A DNA stretch of 64,000 bases, taken from Onchocerca lupi (lineage: Eukaryota > Nematoda > Chromadorea > Rhabditida > Onchocercidae). Shown piece by piece: positions 25,677 to 37,099 of the stretch. Positions within the stretch are counted from its first letter, which is position 1; every line of letters starts with the position of its first letter. Both the position numbers and the translations under genes were made by a program. The stretch is from assembly GCA_028564675.1 (NCBI GenBank), contig JAOVVO010000058.1:1-64000 (forward strand), read 5' to 3'. Under the pieces are notes generated by a model. The model did no database searches, was not told the DNA's origin, and saw only the letters and a list, made by a program, of their open reading frames with translations.

Positions 25677-27012
25677 TTACCTTGGTGGTCGCCTAGCTCG
25701 ATAACCAGCGTAGATATATTTCACAATTACACGCGCACCACCACGACCACGTGTACGCGGTGGCCGGTTTGTGGTACTTACACCAGGTCGATTTGTTCGT
25801 TTGGCACAAACCTAAAACTACTCTCGCATTGAATTTCCCCAAGATAATCATGTAAGACGAAATCAACAACAAAGGAAATAGGTCATCTACTATTCATAAT
25901 AAATATTTCGCAAAAAAACTAACTTTGATTTGCCGACCGCGAAACAATGATTCATCGAGAGCTAGAGCAGTCTGCACAGCTTCTTTATCGGCAAATTCAA
26001 TGTAAGCGAACCTAGAAACATGGCTTGAGATTTACTCAACTATCCAAAGCAAAAAATTTTCTGTGAAAAAATATCTTGCGGGATGACCAGAATAATCACG
26101 AATTTTTGGAAATGACGAGGTATTAACTACATATGAATTTGGGCCATTCACTCTAGAATTAAACAAACTGCTATAAAAATTCATTCATTTTTCTATAATG
26201 CAAGATTGACTAACATACCCTTTCGGATGACCTGTGAATTTATCTGTCAAAATTGTTACTCTATTTACGGAACCACACCCATGAAAATGAGCTTCCAATT
26301 CTTCAGCAGTCGAACAATAATCAACCTGTAATTATAATGGCATAAAATCAAAGTCCTATAGTTATTCTATACAGAAATTTACAATGCAGTAACATTTAAA
26401 AGATTAAAAAAGGAAATTATAAATGAAAATAATGCATACATTTCCCACATAAACAGATCTACTATCTGCTTCAATTTTATCTTCAATCGAAGCCGCACTT
26501 TGAGAAGTATTACTGCCTGTGCTCATATTCATCTGTTTTTCAACATCACTTTGCATTTGGCGTATTAACTGAGCCTCCTCTTCAATTTCTTTCATGCGAT
26601 TTGTCAAAGCTTCCATATCCTAGAATAGACGCAACAAACATAGGATAATCTAAAGCAGCTCACACGAGAGCACTGCAGAAAAATTTTAAGCAACTCAACA
26701 AGAATGACAGTTCGACGAGCTAACTTCGCTTTTAATCAAGTACCCTTATATTTTATTTATTTATTATTTATTAGGTATGAAAAAAAGTCAGCTTGAGCAA
26801 TAAAAACATAAGAATAATAGAGCTAGTGATTATATTCGAAAATTAAGCAACATTATCGTAGAAAGAATAAGAAAAATTGATGAAATATTGATCAAACTTA
26901 CTGGATCTTCGCTCATATGATCCGTTGAAGTGAGCAAATCACTGCCATTATCCAAGATATCGTCTTCCTCAATAGGAATATCACCTTCATCTGCTGCCGT
27001 TCCCGTCGCCAT
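25677..27012 (-). CDS. pabp-2: Nuclear poly(A)-binding protein (PABPN1 type)
   Basis: Binds growing poly(A) tails in the nucleus and stimulates poly(A) polymerase. Five exons: 27012-26902, 26619-26440, 26325-26219, 26011-25924, 25811-25677. They total 621 nt, or 206 residues. Order of parts: an acidic N-terminus (IPIEEDDILDNGSD), a coiled-coil segment (RMKEIEEEAQLIRQMQSDVE), one RRM with RNP2 SVYVGN and RNP1 GFAYIEF, the hallmark LDESLFRGRQIKV, then KRTNRPGVSTTNRPPR and an Arg/Gly-rich tail (TRGRGGAR) likely to be methylated. All joins keep phase. Like other invertebrate members it lacks the long N-terminal alanine tract of mammals. Intron 3 contains an in-phase open segment listed separately. 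The gene is head to head with CHMP2B. Confidence 0.97.
26081..26152 (-). other. Candidate poison exon in pabp-2 intron 3
   Basis: Inside intron 3, an acceptor-like TTCTAG is followed by 72 or 73 bases that stay open in the phase set by exon 3. They encode a segment ending DYSGHPA, an echo of the TGHPKG at the end of exon 3. The only nearby donor is of the rare GC type (GCAAGA, just after the CAT CCC codons). Splicing from there to exon 4 would shift the frame and give a stop within a few codons. Whether the segment is ever spliced in is unknown. Confidence 0.25.
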
Positions 27013-27156
27013 TTTGCTACTGCAGCAACAAACTGAAAATCTTCCAGCAAATCATACAATTCGAAAAGGAAACAAATTTTGCTGCAAATATTTTAGCACT
27101 CGCATTTTAATACTTGCATCTTAACTTTGCAAAACGCGCGAAACTAGCCCAGATGA

Positions 27157-27441
27157 TCAGCCTATTTGCTCACCAACGTTGAACTTAATGATCAGCTGCA
27201 TATCATCGGATTCTGTAGGAGCTGAGTAAGCGGGAATACCAGTTTGCCGAGAGTTAATGGGTAATCCTTCCTTTCCTGACCCCCGCAAAAACCTGAGCAT
27301 CCGCCATCCACCCGATCGTCCACCCCCATTCATTCCCCCTAGAAATGTCCGAGAAGCATGCACCATTCCCTTCAATCTTACGCTGCGATTGTTTTCGCTG
27401 TATGAAGATATCTCATCTACTACAGCGAAACAATTTTTCAT
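27157..27441 (-). CDS. Uncharacterised 94-codon ORF upstream of pabp-2
   Basis: Not recognised. The frame lies in the most GC-rich patch of the neighbourhood. The predicted product has a Gly/Arg-rich middle (FLGGMNGGGRSGGWRMLRFL) and no known domain. Near its end a strong donor context (GTT G|GTGAGC, near 27170) could splice to the acceptor CTGCAG located about 10 bases before the pabp-2 ATG. The frame would not match pabp-2, so it would then act as an upstream ORF in a leader exon. The plus strand here is also open. It may be promoter DNA only. Confidence 0.2.
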   Translation of the reverse strand: MKNCFAVVDEISSYSENNRSVRLKGMVHASRTFLGGMNGGGRSGGWRMLRFLRGSGKEGLPINSRQTGIPAYSAPTESDDMQLIIKFNVGEQIG

Positions 27442-28378
27442 GGCGTCAATCTCTCGTGTGCTAATTAGCAGTTTCTTTAATTAATGACTGACAAGACTTA
27501 TATCTGACAAGGCTTATATCTTAGTTTTAATACTTTAGTAGTCTATAACTAGCAAAGATTTGATATCGTTTGGTTTTCTCATTGCTTATCCTTATTATGT
27601 AATGGACTGAAATTTTTTTCTTCGAATCAATTGAGACTCAATAATATATTCATCAAATTACCGAAATTTAATAGTATCAATCGACAGACGGATGGACATT
27701 GGCTAGTATCATTTAGAAATTTAAGTAAATATAATATATGTGATATTATGACTGGAAATGATGATAATGATCATCATGATCGTTGTCAATTTTCTTTCAA
27801 TCATTTGCAACTTTGTCGTAATTTTCTTTGATACTTTCAAGTCTCTGACTCGAATTGATTATCCACAATTTTACCGCACAGCCCTTTTATCTTCGCCTGC
27901 AACTTCATTTCGGTCATCCTCCTCTTATTTCGATCAAATATTCATGTTTGATTGTTGTCGTTGCTATAACGAATTGTTAGAACGAATTTGGTCTGCAATA
28001 TTTTAATGGCGAAAAGATAATTTTATGTATGCATTTCTAAAATTGTGTAATAGCAAATGATTCACTGGCTGGGATCAATGATGCATTAGCAACAATAGTC
28101 GAAGAATGCTTCTATTAAAAATCATAAAATCGAGAAAAAAAAGTGATAAAGAGCGGAATTCATAAGTTCCTTTTGTTTATGTTGAAGTAATATTCTGCAC
28201 TGTTCAATAACCATTCCACACACCGTAGCATTAATTATGGAAGGGAAAATGCTCTTTATCAGTTCATTGTCATTTTTCCTATTCTCATTTTCTACTTCAT
28301 AATTTTTATAACACTTTACTTACATCCTTGCAGATTTCTTTAGATTTGCAGATTTCTTTAGATTTAAAGTAAAGCGAT
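27442..28378. promoter_or_regulatory. Intergenic region between divergent pabp-2 and CHMP2B
   Basis: Nearly 1 kb upstream of CHMP2B. Just before its ATG an 18-base unit, GCAGATTTCTTTAGATTT, is perfectly repeated in tandem (28330-28347 and 28348-28365). It duplicates potential 3' splice sites (TTGCAG, CTTTAG) that could serve spliced-leader addition. No coding exon is supported. Confidence 0.5.
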
Positions 28379-30058
28379 ATGTCTTGGTTGAAGAAATCAC
28401 ATCCAAAAGACAGGTTATTTTCAACATTAAATTTAAATAATTATTGTAAAATTATGGATGCCGATTTACATTATGATTTATAATTTATCAAAAAACATCA
28501 AAAAACGATAATTTAGTGGACTTCCAGAGAAAATGCGACTTAACGAAAGCGCTTTACGTCAAACAAATAGACAAATCGCAAATAATCGTAGGTCGCTAGA
28601 AAGAAAGGAGAAAGAGTTGGTATCATTTTTGAATATAAATAAAAAATTAATTTTTTTTAAAATGTCTTTCACTTTAAATGTTTATATTTTTTAGCTACAG
28701 AAAAGTTTCATATTTTCCTTCTTTTTCAGGAACTGGAAATCAAAAAACTTGCAAAGCAGGGTCACAAGGAAGCCTGCAATATTCTCATCAAAGAACTGCT
28801 GCAGTTACGAAAACAGAAAGCTAAAAACTTGAATATAAGTGCACATATGAATTCAATCAACGCGAAAAATAGGTTTTCATTGACTTTTAGCAGTAATTAT
28901 TTTAAATTTCGTTTAAGTTTTTAGCAATTCAATGTTGTTAGAATGTTTTGAAATGAGGAATCACACAATAGATTATCTTTCTATCAGCATAGCCTCAGAT
29001 ATTCAAAGTAAGAGTGATCTAATCGAAGTAGATAAATAAATGAAAGTATTCCGTTCATAATAATTTTTATTTTCAGAGAAATGTATAGCATGGAACAAAT
29101 GGCTAGTGCAGTAGGGAAACCAGCTAATACAATGAAAATAATGGAGAAACAATTAACTGCAGAAAAATTGACTAAAAATCTCGACGAATTCATTAAAACT
29201 CAAGAACGACTTGGTATGACTGATAAAGTATGGTTATTTTTTTGATTGAAATTTTTTCATTATCTTTAATTTTATTAGTTTCCTAAAACACAACTGCATA
29301 GGGAAATAGTAGAGAGAACTAATTACGAACATCAATAGAGATAAAGTTCAATAGCCGAATGAAATTGCCTGTCTTACTAAATGTTTGTATGTTGGGAATG
29401 AGTAATTCGTATTCGGGTAGAAGTTGTAGAAATGATGTGCGTATTATAGGTAATAAATTCCTAAAGAATAAGAATAGCTATTTTTGTCTTTAATTATGTC
29501 TTATTAACATGAAAACAATCCACTAAGAATTTGGTAATCTAATAATTTCAATGAATCAGATTTGTTCGAATACTTGTTTGTGTGTCCAGTTTTCCACATG
29601 ATACTTATTTAATTCATTAAAATGCTTGGATGTATCTCACTTTAATTTTCCTAATCAAATATCATTTCGTTCCTTTTCAATTCAAATTTTAGATAGTTTC
29701 GGATGCATTTGATACGATGCTAGAAGAATCGGATGATGACGAGAAACAAGATGCAATTGTTAGACAAGTTCTGGACGAAATTGGCATAGATTTGAATGCA
29801 CAGGTAAAAATTATAGTTGCAGCGACCATTTTTTAGCATAATTAGCTAGAAAGCCGACAGATTGTTTTTTAAAGTTATTAATTTATCATTTTTTTTTTTT
29901 TTTTTTGAAATTTAAGCCAAAATGCAGAAACTTTCATCAATTTTATTCAGCTATCAAAAGTACAGGAAGTTCCTTCCTCAATCGCGTCTGCTAATGAACT
30001 GTCGAATGAATTAGGCGATACGAATCTCAATAAGCTGTTAAATGAATTAAAGTTATGA
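28379..30058 (+). CDS. CHMP2B: ESCRT-III subunit CHMP2B-like (charged multivesicular body protein)
   Basis: Subunit of the membrane-scission polymer ESCRT-III. Six exons: 28379-28413, 28517-28619, 28730-28872, 29077-29227, 29693-29803, 29951-30058. They total 651 nt, or 216 residues (human CHMP2B 213). The basic, coiled-coil Snf7-type N-terminus contains RRSLERKEKELELEIKKLAK and KEACNILIKELLQLRKQK, closer to CHMP2B (QLELEIKKMAK, KEACKVLAKQL) than to CHMP2A. The acidic helix is EESDDDEKQDAIVRQVLDEI. The C-terminus LNKLLNELKL is a MIT-interacting motif that would recruit VPS4. The N-terminal exon (MSWLKKSHPKD) is short and less conserved; its join at 28413/28517 was chosen because it is the only acceptor that keeps frame. 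Confidence 0.93.
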
Positions 30059-31553
30059 CTGTACATAAATCTTTTTAAAGATAATTGTAAAAATGATTTT
30101 ATCATTTATTGTTTTGCATCTTTGTCCTTTATTTTTTGATAAATATTCCGTAAAAATGAAATGAAGATTATATCATTTCAAGCAACACATTAATCTTGAT
30201 TAATACATCCATTTATTGCTCATTGATCATTAGCTTTGTTGATATTGTGTTCATTTCTTCACTTTATGAATGTATTCGCATATCTTTGCGATGATAAAAC
30301 TTCAATATTTGTCAATTTAATATTCAAATGGAACTTGGAAAGGCTGATAGATATTTTCAAGTGGAACTTAAAAGTGTTGATTAGTAAATTATAAATTTGG
30401 TTAGAGTTTTTTAAGATTTTATGATTCTTTTTTTTTTTTTTTTTTAAACATTGTGGTTATAGACTGGAATTGCATTATTTTTAATGTTTCAGATTTAAAT
30501 TATTCGACTTTAATACAAAAACTTTTAGGACAACTGTCCAGAATATTGGCATAATAAATTTTTTTTTTTTGGACGTTAGTCCTTAACCGGCTTGGCACCT
30601 TTAGAATTCTTCCAATTTTTAATTGTTAACTAGAGTACAACAGTATTTTGCTAAATTTCATTTTCAAATAATTACATGTAACAAGCTATTTTCAGAGCAG
30701 TAATCGCTACAGTTGATCCAGTAGAAAGAAAATGTGGTAGATCGATCCTTTAGGTTGTCGGATTTATCGTCGTCATCATCCGAGCAGAAAGTTCTTCGTT
30801 AAATGATAATCGGAACAGACCGTAGAAAGAGTGGTGTAGACTTATGTCTACTTAAGATATTGGTTGCTAAGAAAACGCTGAGTGCGGAACGTAGATGAAT
30901 GGAGTGCACACAAGCCGATCAATTTTAAATTGCAGGCTTGAAAAGAAAGCTCAAGTTCATGACGATGTCAGCAGCCTGGCGTTTCACTGCCAATGCAAAC
31001 ATTGCATCGCAAACGCGGAAAATTGCCATGGTAAATTGATTTGCTTTTTTCATCCTTTCAACATTGGGGTTGATGTTCTTAATACCACTTTTGAAGTTCA
31101 ATCTTGCTTATCTTCACTTGATATTCGCTTATTTTTTTATTATCTAATCATTATTACTGTTTACCAATTGCAATCATGACCTTGCAGAATACAGTAATAG
31201 TACTCTCGCATTTTTTTTATTAGTTTTATTTTCGCTTCATAATAATTTTAGCTGTTAATACGCAATCATTTTTCGATTGCGTATTAACGGCCAAAATTAG
31301 TTAATTAATCATAAATGGGGAGTTTAAAATTAAAAATAAATAAGCCAATATAATCCTCCGATTATCTAATCACATCTGATCGTTAACCACTAATCAAGAA
31401 ATTGACAAAACCATGCAGAATTTCAGACATACATAAGTGTAAGATTTAGTACAATTTATTTAAGATTTCTTTCTATACGGCAATTAACCGTGTACAATAA
31501 TATGCTCGATTTATGCCGGCATCACTATTAGCTATACGATGTCCAAATTTTAG
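30059..31553. other. Region between CHMP2B and pterin dehydratase, with a long hairpin
   Basis: About 1.5 kb. It holds the CHMP2B 3' region, T-rich tracts near 30430 and 30560, and a strong inverted repeat at 31244-31298 (listed separately). The segment 30895-31179 is open on the plus strand but shows no family features. The first, still unproved, exon of the pterin dehydratase should lie here. Confidence 0.5.
31244..31298. repeat. Near-perfect 24-base inverted repeat (hairpin)
   Basis: The left arm at 31244-31267 and right arm at 31275-31298 are reverse complements except at two positions. They are separated by a 7-base loop (ATTTTTC), and the core arm is GTTAATACGCAATC. Such a stem would fold strongly in DNA or RNA. 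It could be a tiny foldback element, a structured transcript or a recombination relic. There is no flanking evidence of a transposon. Confidence 0.85.
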
Positions 31554-32275
31554 ATTTTGAATGAACAACAGAGAAAGCAATTGTTGCAACCGTTAATTGA
31601 CAAAGGATGGAGAGTGATTGAAGATCGAGATGCGATTCGGAAGAATTTGCAGTTCAAGAATTTCAATGAAGTAAATATTTTCACTTTTTCTTCTCTCTCT
31701 TCATCTCATCCCCAAGAAGCTCATTCAAATTTTTGAATCTGGGAGAAAATGGATCTTTTTCTAGGCATTTGGTTTTATGACACAAGTAGCAATGTATGCG
31801 GAAAAAATGAATCATCATCCAGAATGGTTCAATGTATACAATAAGGTTAGATGTTTCTTCGTTTTCGATTTAACATAAATCTAGTATTAACAACAGCAAT
31901 ATCCTATTTATTGAATTATCTTTATTTTCTTGACCGTAAACTCTCATAACTAAATTTTCGCGAAACACTCCATCATAATACTATTCATTTCTCTATGGCA
32001 ACTGCAACTGTACTTTTGATGCATCATTCTAGGTGAAGGCTAAATGAATCTTTGCTGTTAGATGTTTTGGTTGTATTAACTGATCAATTGTATTCGTCTT
32101 CATTTTTACTAATAACTTCATAAAGTACTGTAACAGAAATGTACAGAATAGTAATTAAAAGAAAGCATCAACGATTAAATTTCAGATTGAAGTGACTCTA
32201 AGCAGCCACGATGTGAATGGCTTATCGGAAAGAGACATCAAACTGGCTTGTTTTATCGAGGAATTATCCAAATAA
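31554..32275 (+). CDS. pcbd-1: Pterin-4a-carbinolamine dehydratase (PCD/DCoH), first exon unresolved
   Basis: Recycles the tetrahydrobiopterin cofactor of aromatic amino acid hydroxylases. Three exons are certain: 31554-31670, 31765-31845, 32186-32275 (95 residues plus stop; human PCBD1 is 104). Family motifs: GWRVIEDRDAIRKNLQFKNF, FGFMTQVAMYAEKMNHHPEW with the catalytic His pair and Trp, FNVYNKIEVTLSSHD, and GLSERDIKLACFIE. No in-frame ATG precedes the conserved part in the first of these exons, and the codon before its acceptor is a stop, so an upstream exon must supply the start. The best candidate is an exon ending in ATG|GTAAAT at 31028-31030, which would give a protein beginning MILNEQQ. 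That exon is a guess. The gene converges on the dehydrogenase. Confidence 0.93.
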
Positions 32276-32286
32276 TAGGAACAGTC

Positions 32287-32561
32287 AAGAATTCGACATC
32301 TTTGAATATATTATATCGTTTGTCGTATGAAAATTTAACCTTTCAAATTTTATATATTGGCGTCATTAAAAATAAATTTCAGATTGCAATTTTCGACATC
32401 AAATTTCAGATTGCGGTTATAAATCAACTTGAGATTACTATTTTCTACATGAAGAATTCGACATCTTTGAATATATTGTATCATTTGTCATATGAAAATT
32501 TAATCCTTCAAATTTTTATATATTAGCCTCATTGAAAATAAAATTTCAGACTGCGATTTTG
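32287..32561. repeat. Direct repeat of about 108 bases with 165-base period
   Basis: Copies at about 32287-32395 and 32452-32561 begin AAGAATTCGACATCTTTGAA and share a tail ATAAATTTCAGA-TGC. They differ at scattered bases. The spacer itself contains a shorter echo, AAATTTCAGATTGC. The repeat begins 12 bases after the pterin dehydratase stop codon, so it lies in that gene's 3' UTR or just beyond. Confidence 0.85.
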
Positions 32562-32727
32562 CTCGTTATTTAAAATCCTATTTATATAAAATGATAATAG
32601 AATAAGAAATTTCCCAGAACTTTTACGGGGTGAATCATAAGTTATATCTGAAAAGTAACATGCATTCTCGTCTTTATAAAGCATTGTATTTATAAGTACA
32701 AAAAAAAAATGTTTAGAAATCTGAAGA

Positions 32728-35221
32728 TTATCGTAAATGCATGATGCCTCGTCCACCATCAATTCTAAGTAAATCACCAGTAATAAATGAGGACTCATCG
32801 CTTGCTAGAAAATAAATAGCTCTAGCAACATCAGCAGATTTCCCAATTTTACCAAGTGCGGCGAATTTAGCTGTTCGATCAAGGAACTGGAAAATATATT
32901 CATAAAACAGTCTAGGAACTCAGCAAAATTAATTGTGAGAATCACTAATTAAGAAGGGTATTTTCTATTTTTTTAAAAAAAAGCATTTATGTTCGGGAAT
33001 TCCGTACAGTCTAATATGTTCATTTTTGTGACGTACTTCTGTCTTACTGAATATATATTTGTTATACTTTTGTTTTTGAAAACTGCAACATTTTCAAAAA
33101 AACCTCCTTGAAAAAAAACTGAAGTTATCAAACTACCTAGTTATGAAGGAAAATAATTTCGCGAAATTTACCTCGCGATAATCCTTGTCATTCATACCGG
33201 ATCTCTTGTGTATGTCAGTGATGATCACACCAGGACTAAAATTGGAACTTTATCCTATTATTTCCTGTCTATTCAGCGAAAAAATTTGGAAGCAGAATAT
33301 ATGAGATTTTTCAAAAGTTTACTTTACAGAATTAACCCTAACTCCTTCAGGGCCCAGCTCAATAGCCAGACATCTCGTGAATTGATCCAATCCTGCTTTT
33401 GACATACAGTAGAATGTTACACCACCGAACTGAAACAAGGTTCCATTGAAATTCTTTTAAACTAAATTCAGTGATATAGAGACAGCGGGTATTGAATATT
33501 TAATGCTACCTTTCTATCTAAAATGAATAAATTTGATTTCGGATTCAATCCAGATTTTACTAAGTGCTACAATTAACAAATGAATAAATTCAAATCCAAC
33601 TTCATTCTAGCTGAAGTAACGTCACCTGAATATAATTCTAATTTAGGTAACTCACCGAGATATAATTTCAGCTTAAGTAACATCATCTAAATATAATTTA
33701 AGTTTTAAAACTTGATTTTTTGCAAATTGTTGGATAAAGAACATAAGAAGACTGACGGAACATGGACCGTTGATACTGCTTACGTTCACGATTGAACCTT
33801 TTGTTTTGATAAGATGAGGTATGGCTTTTCGCGTTAATTGAACAATACTCCGAAGATTTACATTCATCAGATAATCGTAATCATCCATCGAGCAATCCAT
33901 TACTTTCCCTAAATCGTGCAATCTCTGTGATATATCAGAATCGTTCTCCATGTTGCCAAAATCATCAGAACTATTGCACTTGATTAGTGCTTCTGACGAC
34001 AGCAATATTATCTTTTAGATTCATTAATTTACTTAACATGAAAATATTTTTACTTCTACATTAAAAATTATACCGTTAATTAAAACTCCTGCAGCATTAA
34101 TCAATGAGTCAGTTCGTCCAAATTTTTCCACTGTACGTTCAATCAAAGAGGTTGCAACTTTTTCATCTGTTAAATCACCTGCGGTAATAAGAATCTAAAT
34201 AAAAAGAATAAGTCGATCATTCTATAGTATAAAAGTGGTAACGATTGGATAACGCTGAAATTCAAAAGAAAAATATATTCTGAAAAAAAGTCCTAAATCA
34301 AGTGGATATTTCCGTGCATAATCGACAAAAATCAGATAATACGAACGGAAGCATATAAAATTCAGACAAAAAAAAGAGATAAAATAGTAATGAATCATTA
34401 TCTTAACACTGTTAGATTCTTCATAGCAGACTGGAATTGCAATGTACTGCAGATGTGCTGTAATTTGTTAGCATCTATTATGCATATTAAGATTCAAGCC
34501 TTATCTCCTTGTAAAAGAAGATAAAAGAGAATAGGTGGCCTTGCCCTTTTTTCTCTTATTTAAATCTATATTCTACATACGACTTTTTATCACAAATAAA
34601 GAAATTATCCTAAAATCTTAATCAGACCATTTTCGTATCACATTGAACTAGAGATGACAAACATTTTTCAGTTTATCATGAGAATTTTGAATTTAACTTC
34701 CTTTTTATGTCTGTTTCCTTATTAAACAAGAGGAAATACTGCCTTTATCAAATACATTAAAAATGTCATCCAACAATACCGAATCTTTGCTTAAACCTTT
34801 CGTAATGCAACTGTTGACTGTTGCTTCGAGCGCCTTTTCATTTCGACCGTTTAATGACAAACTGTAGCCCTTTTCGGCGAAATATTCCGCTGTGGCTTTA
34901 CCAATCCCAGAACTTGCACCTTTAAATTTTAAAGCAGAATTGATAATAAAGAAGCTAACAAATGCTTTTTTTTTTTTGATAACTGATAACAATCCCATCA
35001 AAACAAATCAACCAAAAACAAAACAAAGTATAATACGCAGATAATTCTACTTCTAAAACAATGAACATGAAGTGTGTAAATTTAAACGATAAAATATATG
35101 AGCATTCTAGAGTGCATTTCAGGAAATTTGGAGAAATTTGAAAAGTCGAAAGAAACATATGAAAATACGAGTGAGTACCTGTAATGATAGCAATCAAACG
35201 TTTCGTTGGAGCAGAAACCAT
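32728..35221 (-). CDS. Short-chain dehydrogenase/reductase (classical SDR)
   Basis: NAD(P)-dependent oxidoreductase with a Rossmann fold; the substrate cannot be told. Seven exons: 35221-35179, 34919-34780, 34194-34074, 33908-33757, 33429-33323, 33235-33172, 32886-32728. They total 786 nt, or 261 residues, typical for classical SDRs. Motifs in order: the cofactor site TGASSGIGKA, split by intron 1; the adenine-side D of AGDLTDE; NAAGV; the active-site SS in GSIVNVSSINGP; YCMSK, the catalytic YxxxK; NPGVIITDIH; and a C-terminus with ASDESSFITGDLLRIDGGRG. The best remembered resemblance is to the 3-oxoacyl reductase-like SDRs found in many animals. Intron 4 holds three degenerate copies of a repeat of about 31 bases. 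The gene is transcribed in the same direction as the upstream deubiquitinase. Confidence 0.95.
33616..33708. repeat. Three degenerate tandem copies of a ~31-base unit in SDR intron 4
   Basis: Units begin at about 33616, 33647 and 33677, each with GTAAC-TCA-C-GA-ATATAATT-like sequence. They diverge at several bases. The array is intronic, between the exon starting at 33908 and the one starting at 33429. Confidence 0.6.
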
Positions 35222-37099
35222 TGATTTAGCTGGACGATATGTTCTTTCTGGAAAGGAACTCAGAACACTGCGCTATCCTTTAGCTTGAAGCATTAACTTG
35301 AAGCATCGGACAGTTCCCAGAAGAAACTGATTAACATTTGAAATTAATTACTGCCCCACTGGAACTCACGCAATCATCCACTCAACACCAAACGCATTTG
35401 CAACAGCTATTGCAACTGTTGCTGGCTGTTTCGCTGCAGAGCGACGCATTGTTGTGCAATGATGAGAAGTGGAGAGCGCTTTCGGATTTCTCTTTTGATA
35501 GTAAATTTGAGAATTGTTGATTGGATGGATGACAGAAATGATGGTAAATTTTTATAGGATCACGATGACTATGACCGGGTGCAAAGGTCAAGCATAATTT
35601 GAACTCCACAACCACCTGCCAAAAAAAAGTACGACAGATTTCACTATGAAGGCAATGAAAGAGGAAAATTGATAATAAAAACTGCATATTTTGATTAAGT
35701 CATTCGGTTCTGTAAAAAGATTAATTGATGAGTTATTGCACAATTGAGAATGACCCAAAAATACGTCGAGGAACAAATTGTTTTTGCAGATCATTTGATA
35801 ATTGTAGCATCTTTGGCTATGGATTATCAGCATTATCAGTGAATCAAATGTGTCTCTTCTCAAAATAGGACAGTTGTTCCAAAAGTCATCGTAACCTCAT
35901 AATCTCTCCGTCCTTCTCCAGTTAATTCAGCCTAAGCTGTTGGCAGTCCTCATTTCAATGCTGATAAACAATTAAATTCCATCAAATTGATACTACTCCA
36001 CACATGCTTTCTTTGATGATTTGCATTCTTGCTTATCACTTGCAGCTGCAGTTAGATACTGCATGAATCATCATGCATGATTGAAATATTGGTGCATGAA
36101 ATCATTATGGACACTTAATATATTTATGCTGAATCTTCATATTTATTGCAAACCTCTTCCGTCTCATATCGACACAATTATAATGAAAAAAAAATCTACA
36201 TATGATAAACCTTTATCAAATTCGGATTTTTCTTTTTTAATTTAACGGAATCGATAACCTTCAAAATAAAATGTTTAGAACACTATTTAAGAATAATTAT
36301 GACATTACTAGCAAAAAAAATCCCAATTTCATACATTATGATGGAAATCATCGTTCATCCCAACAAGTCTGTCTAAGACTGCAGGGATGATTGAATGTGC
36401 AAAACAACTCGTCTTTTCATTTCAGTTTTAATTCGGGAACGATTAAATTGAAACAAAGAGAACAATGTACAAAAGACACATAAACAATTATCGCAATATT
36501 GAAGAAACTAATATACCCAATTCCTGCTGAATCAAAAAATTACGAAAGTCTTAGCAGCGTTTCGATATGACGATCTGATACCCATCGGAAATTTCATAAT
36601 CCATATCCAGTGGCATGGAAATGGTAACTTCAAAACAAAATAGCGAAAAACTTGAAAATTTAAAGTAACAAATTATGAAGAGCCAAAATCTTCAAATCGT
36701 TGATCAATTACAAAATAATAATTCGTTCCCTTTTTCATCGGTCAAACATTCTCACTCTCGAACAGCTCGCTAGAAGAAATTTTCGCAAATAAAATATAAA
36801 GGAGATATTTTTTTCTAATGATATTACACCAAAAAAAGAAAAAAACAAAAATAAGAAAATTTTACTGAGCGCTAATAAAATAAACTAGATCAACCACGCT
36901 AGCATTAGCTATTTAGAAGATTTAGGATAATGATCGCCTCAGTAGTGAGAAGCTATAGCATCAGTATTGCTGCCGAATTGTAAAAAACGAAACAGATAAC
37001 ATGTTATGGTCAAAAATATAGAATATTTTACACAATATTGGAAGTCTTCTCTATTTGCAGCCATCGACACAGCACTTAGTAGACAAATTTTTAAAAAAA
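35222..37099. other. Intergenic region upstream of the SDR
   Basis: About 1.9 kb between two minus-strand genes. Reading frames of about 100 codons exist at 35382-35687 and 35588-35863 on the minus strand, but they have low-information composition and no domain. A-rich tracts occur near 36190 and 36830. No RNA gene is recognised. Confidence 0.5.

Noticed and set aside
33673..34005. Minus-strand 110-codon frame treated as one exon
   Set aside because: Only the part from 33908 to 33757 is SDR exon 4. The upstream part is intron read through, shown by the acceptor at 33909-33910 that restores the NAAGVLING join.
35382..35863. Overlapping minus-strand frames upstream of the SDR
   Set aside because: Composition is Cys/Phe/Ser-rich without domain, start context or splice links. 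The SDR start at 35221 is well supported without them.
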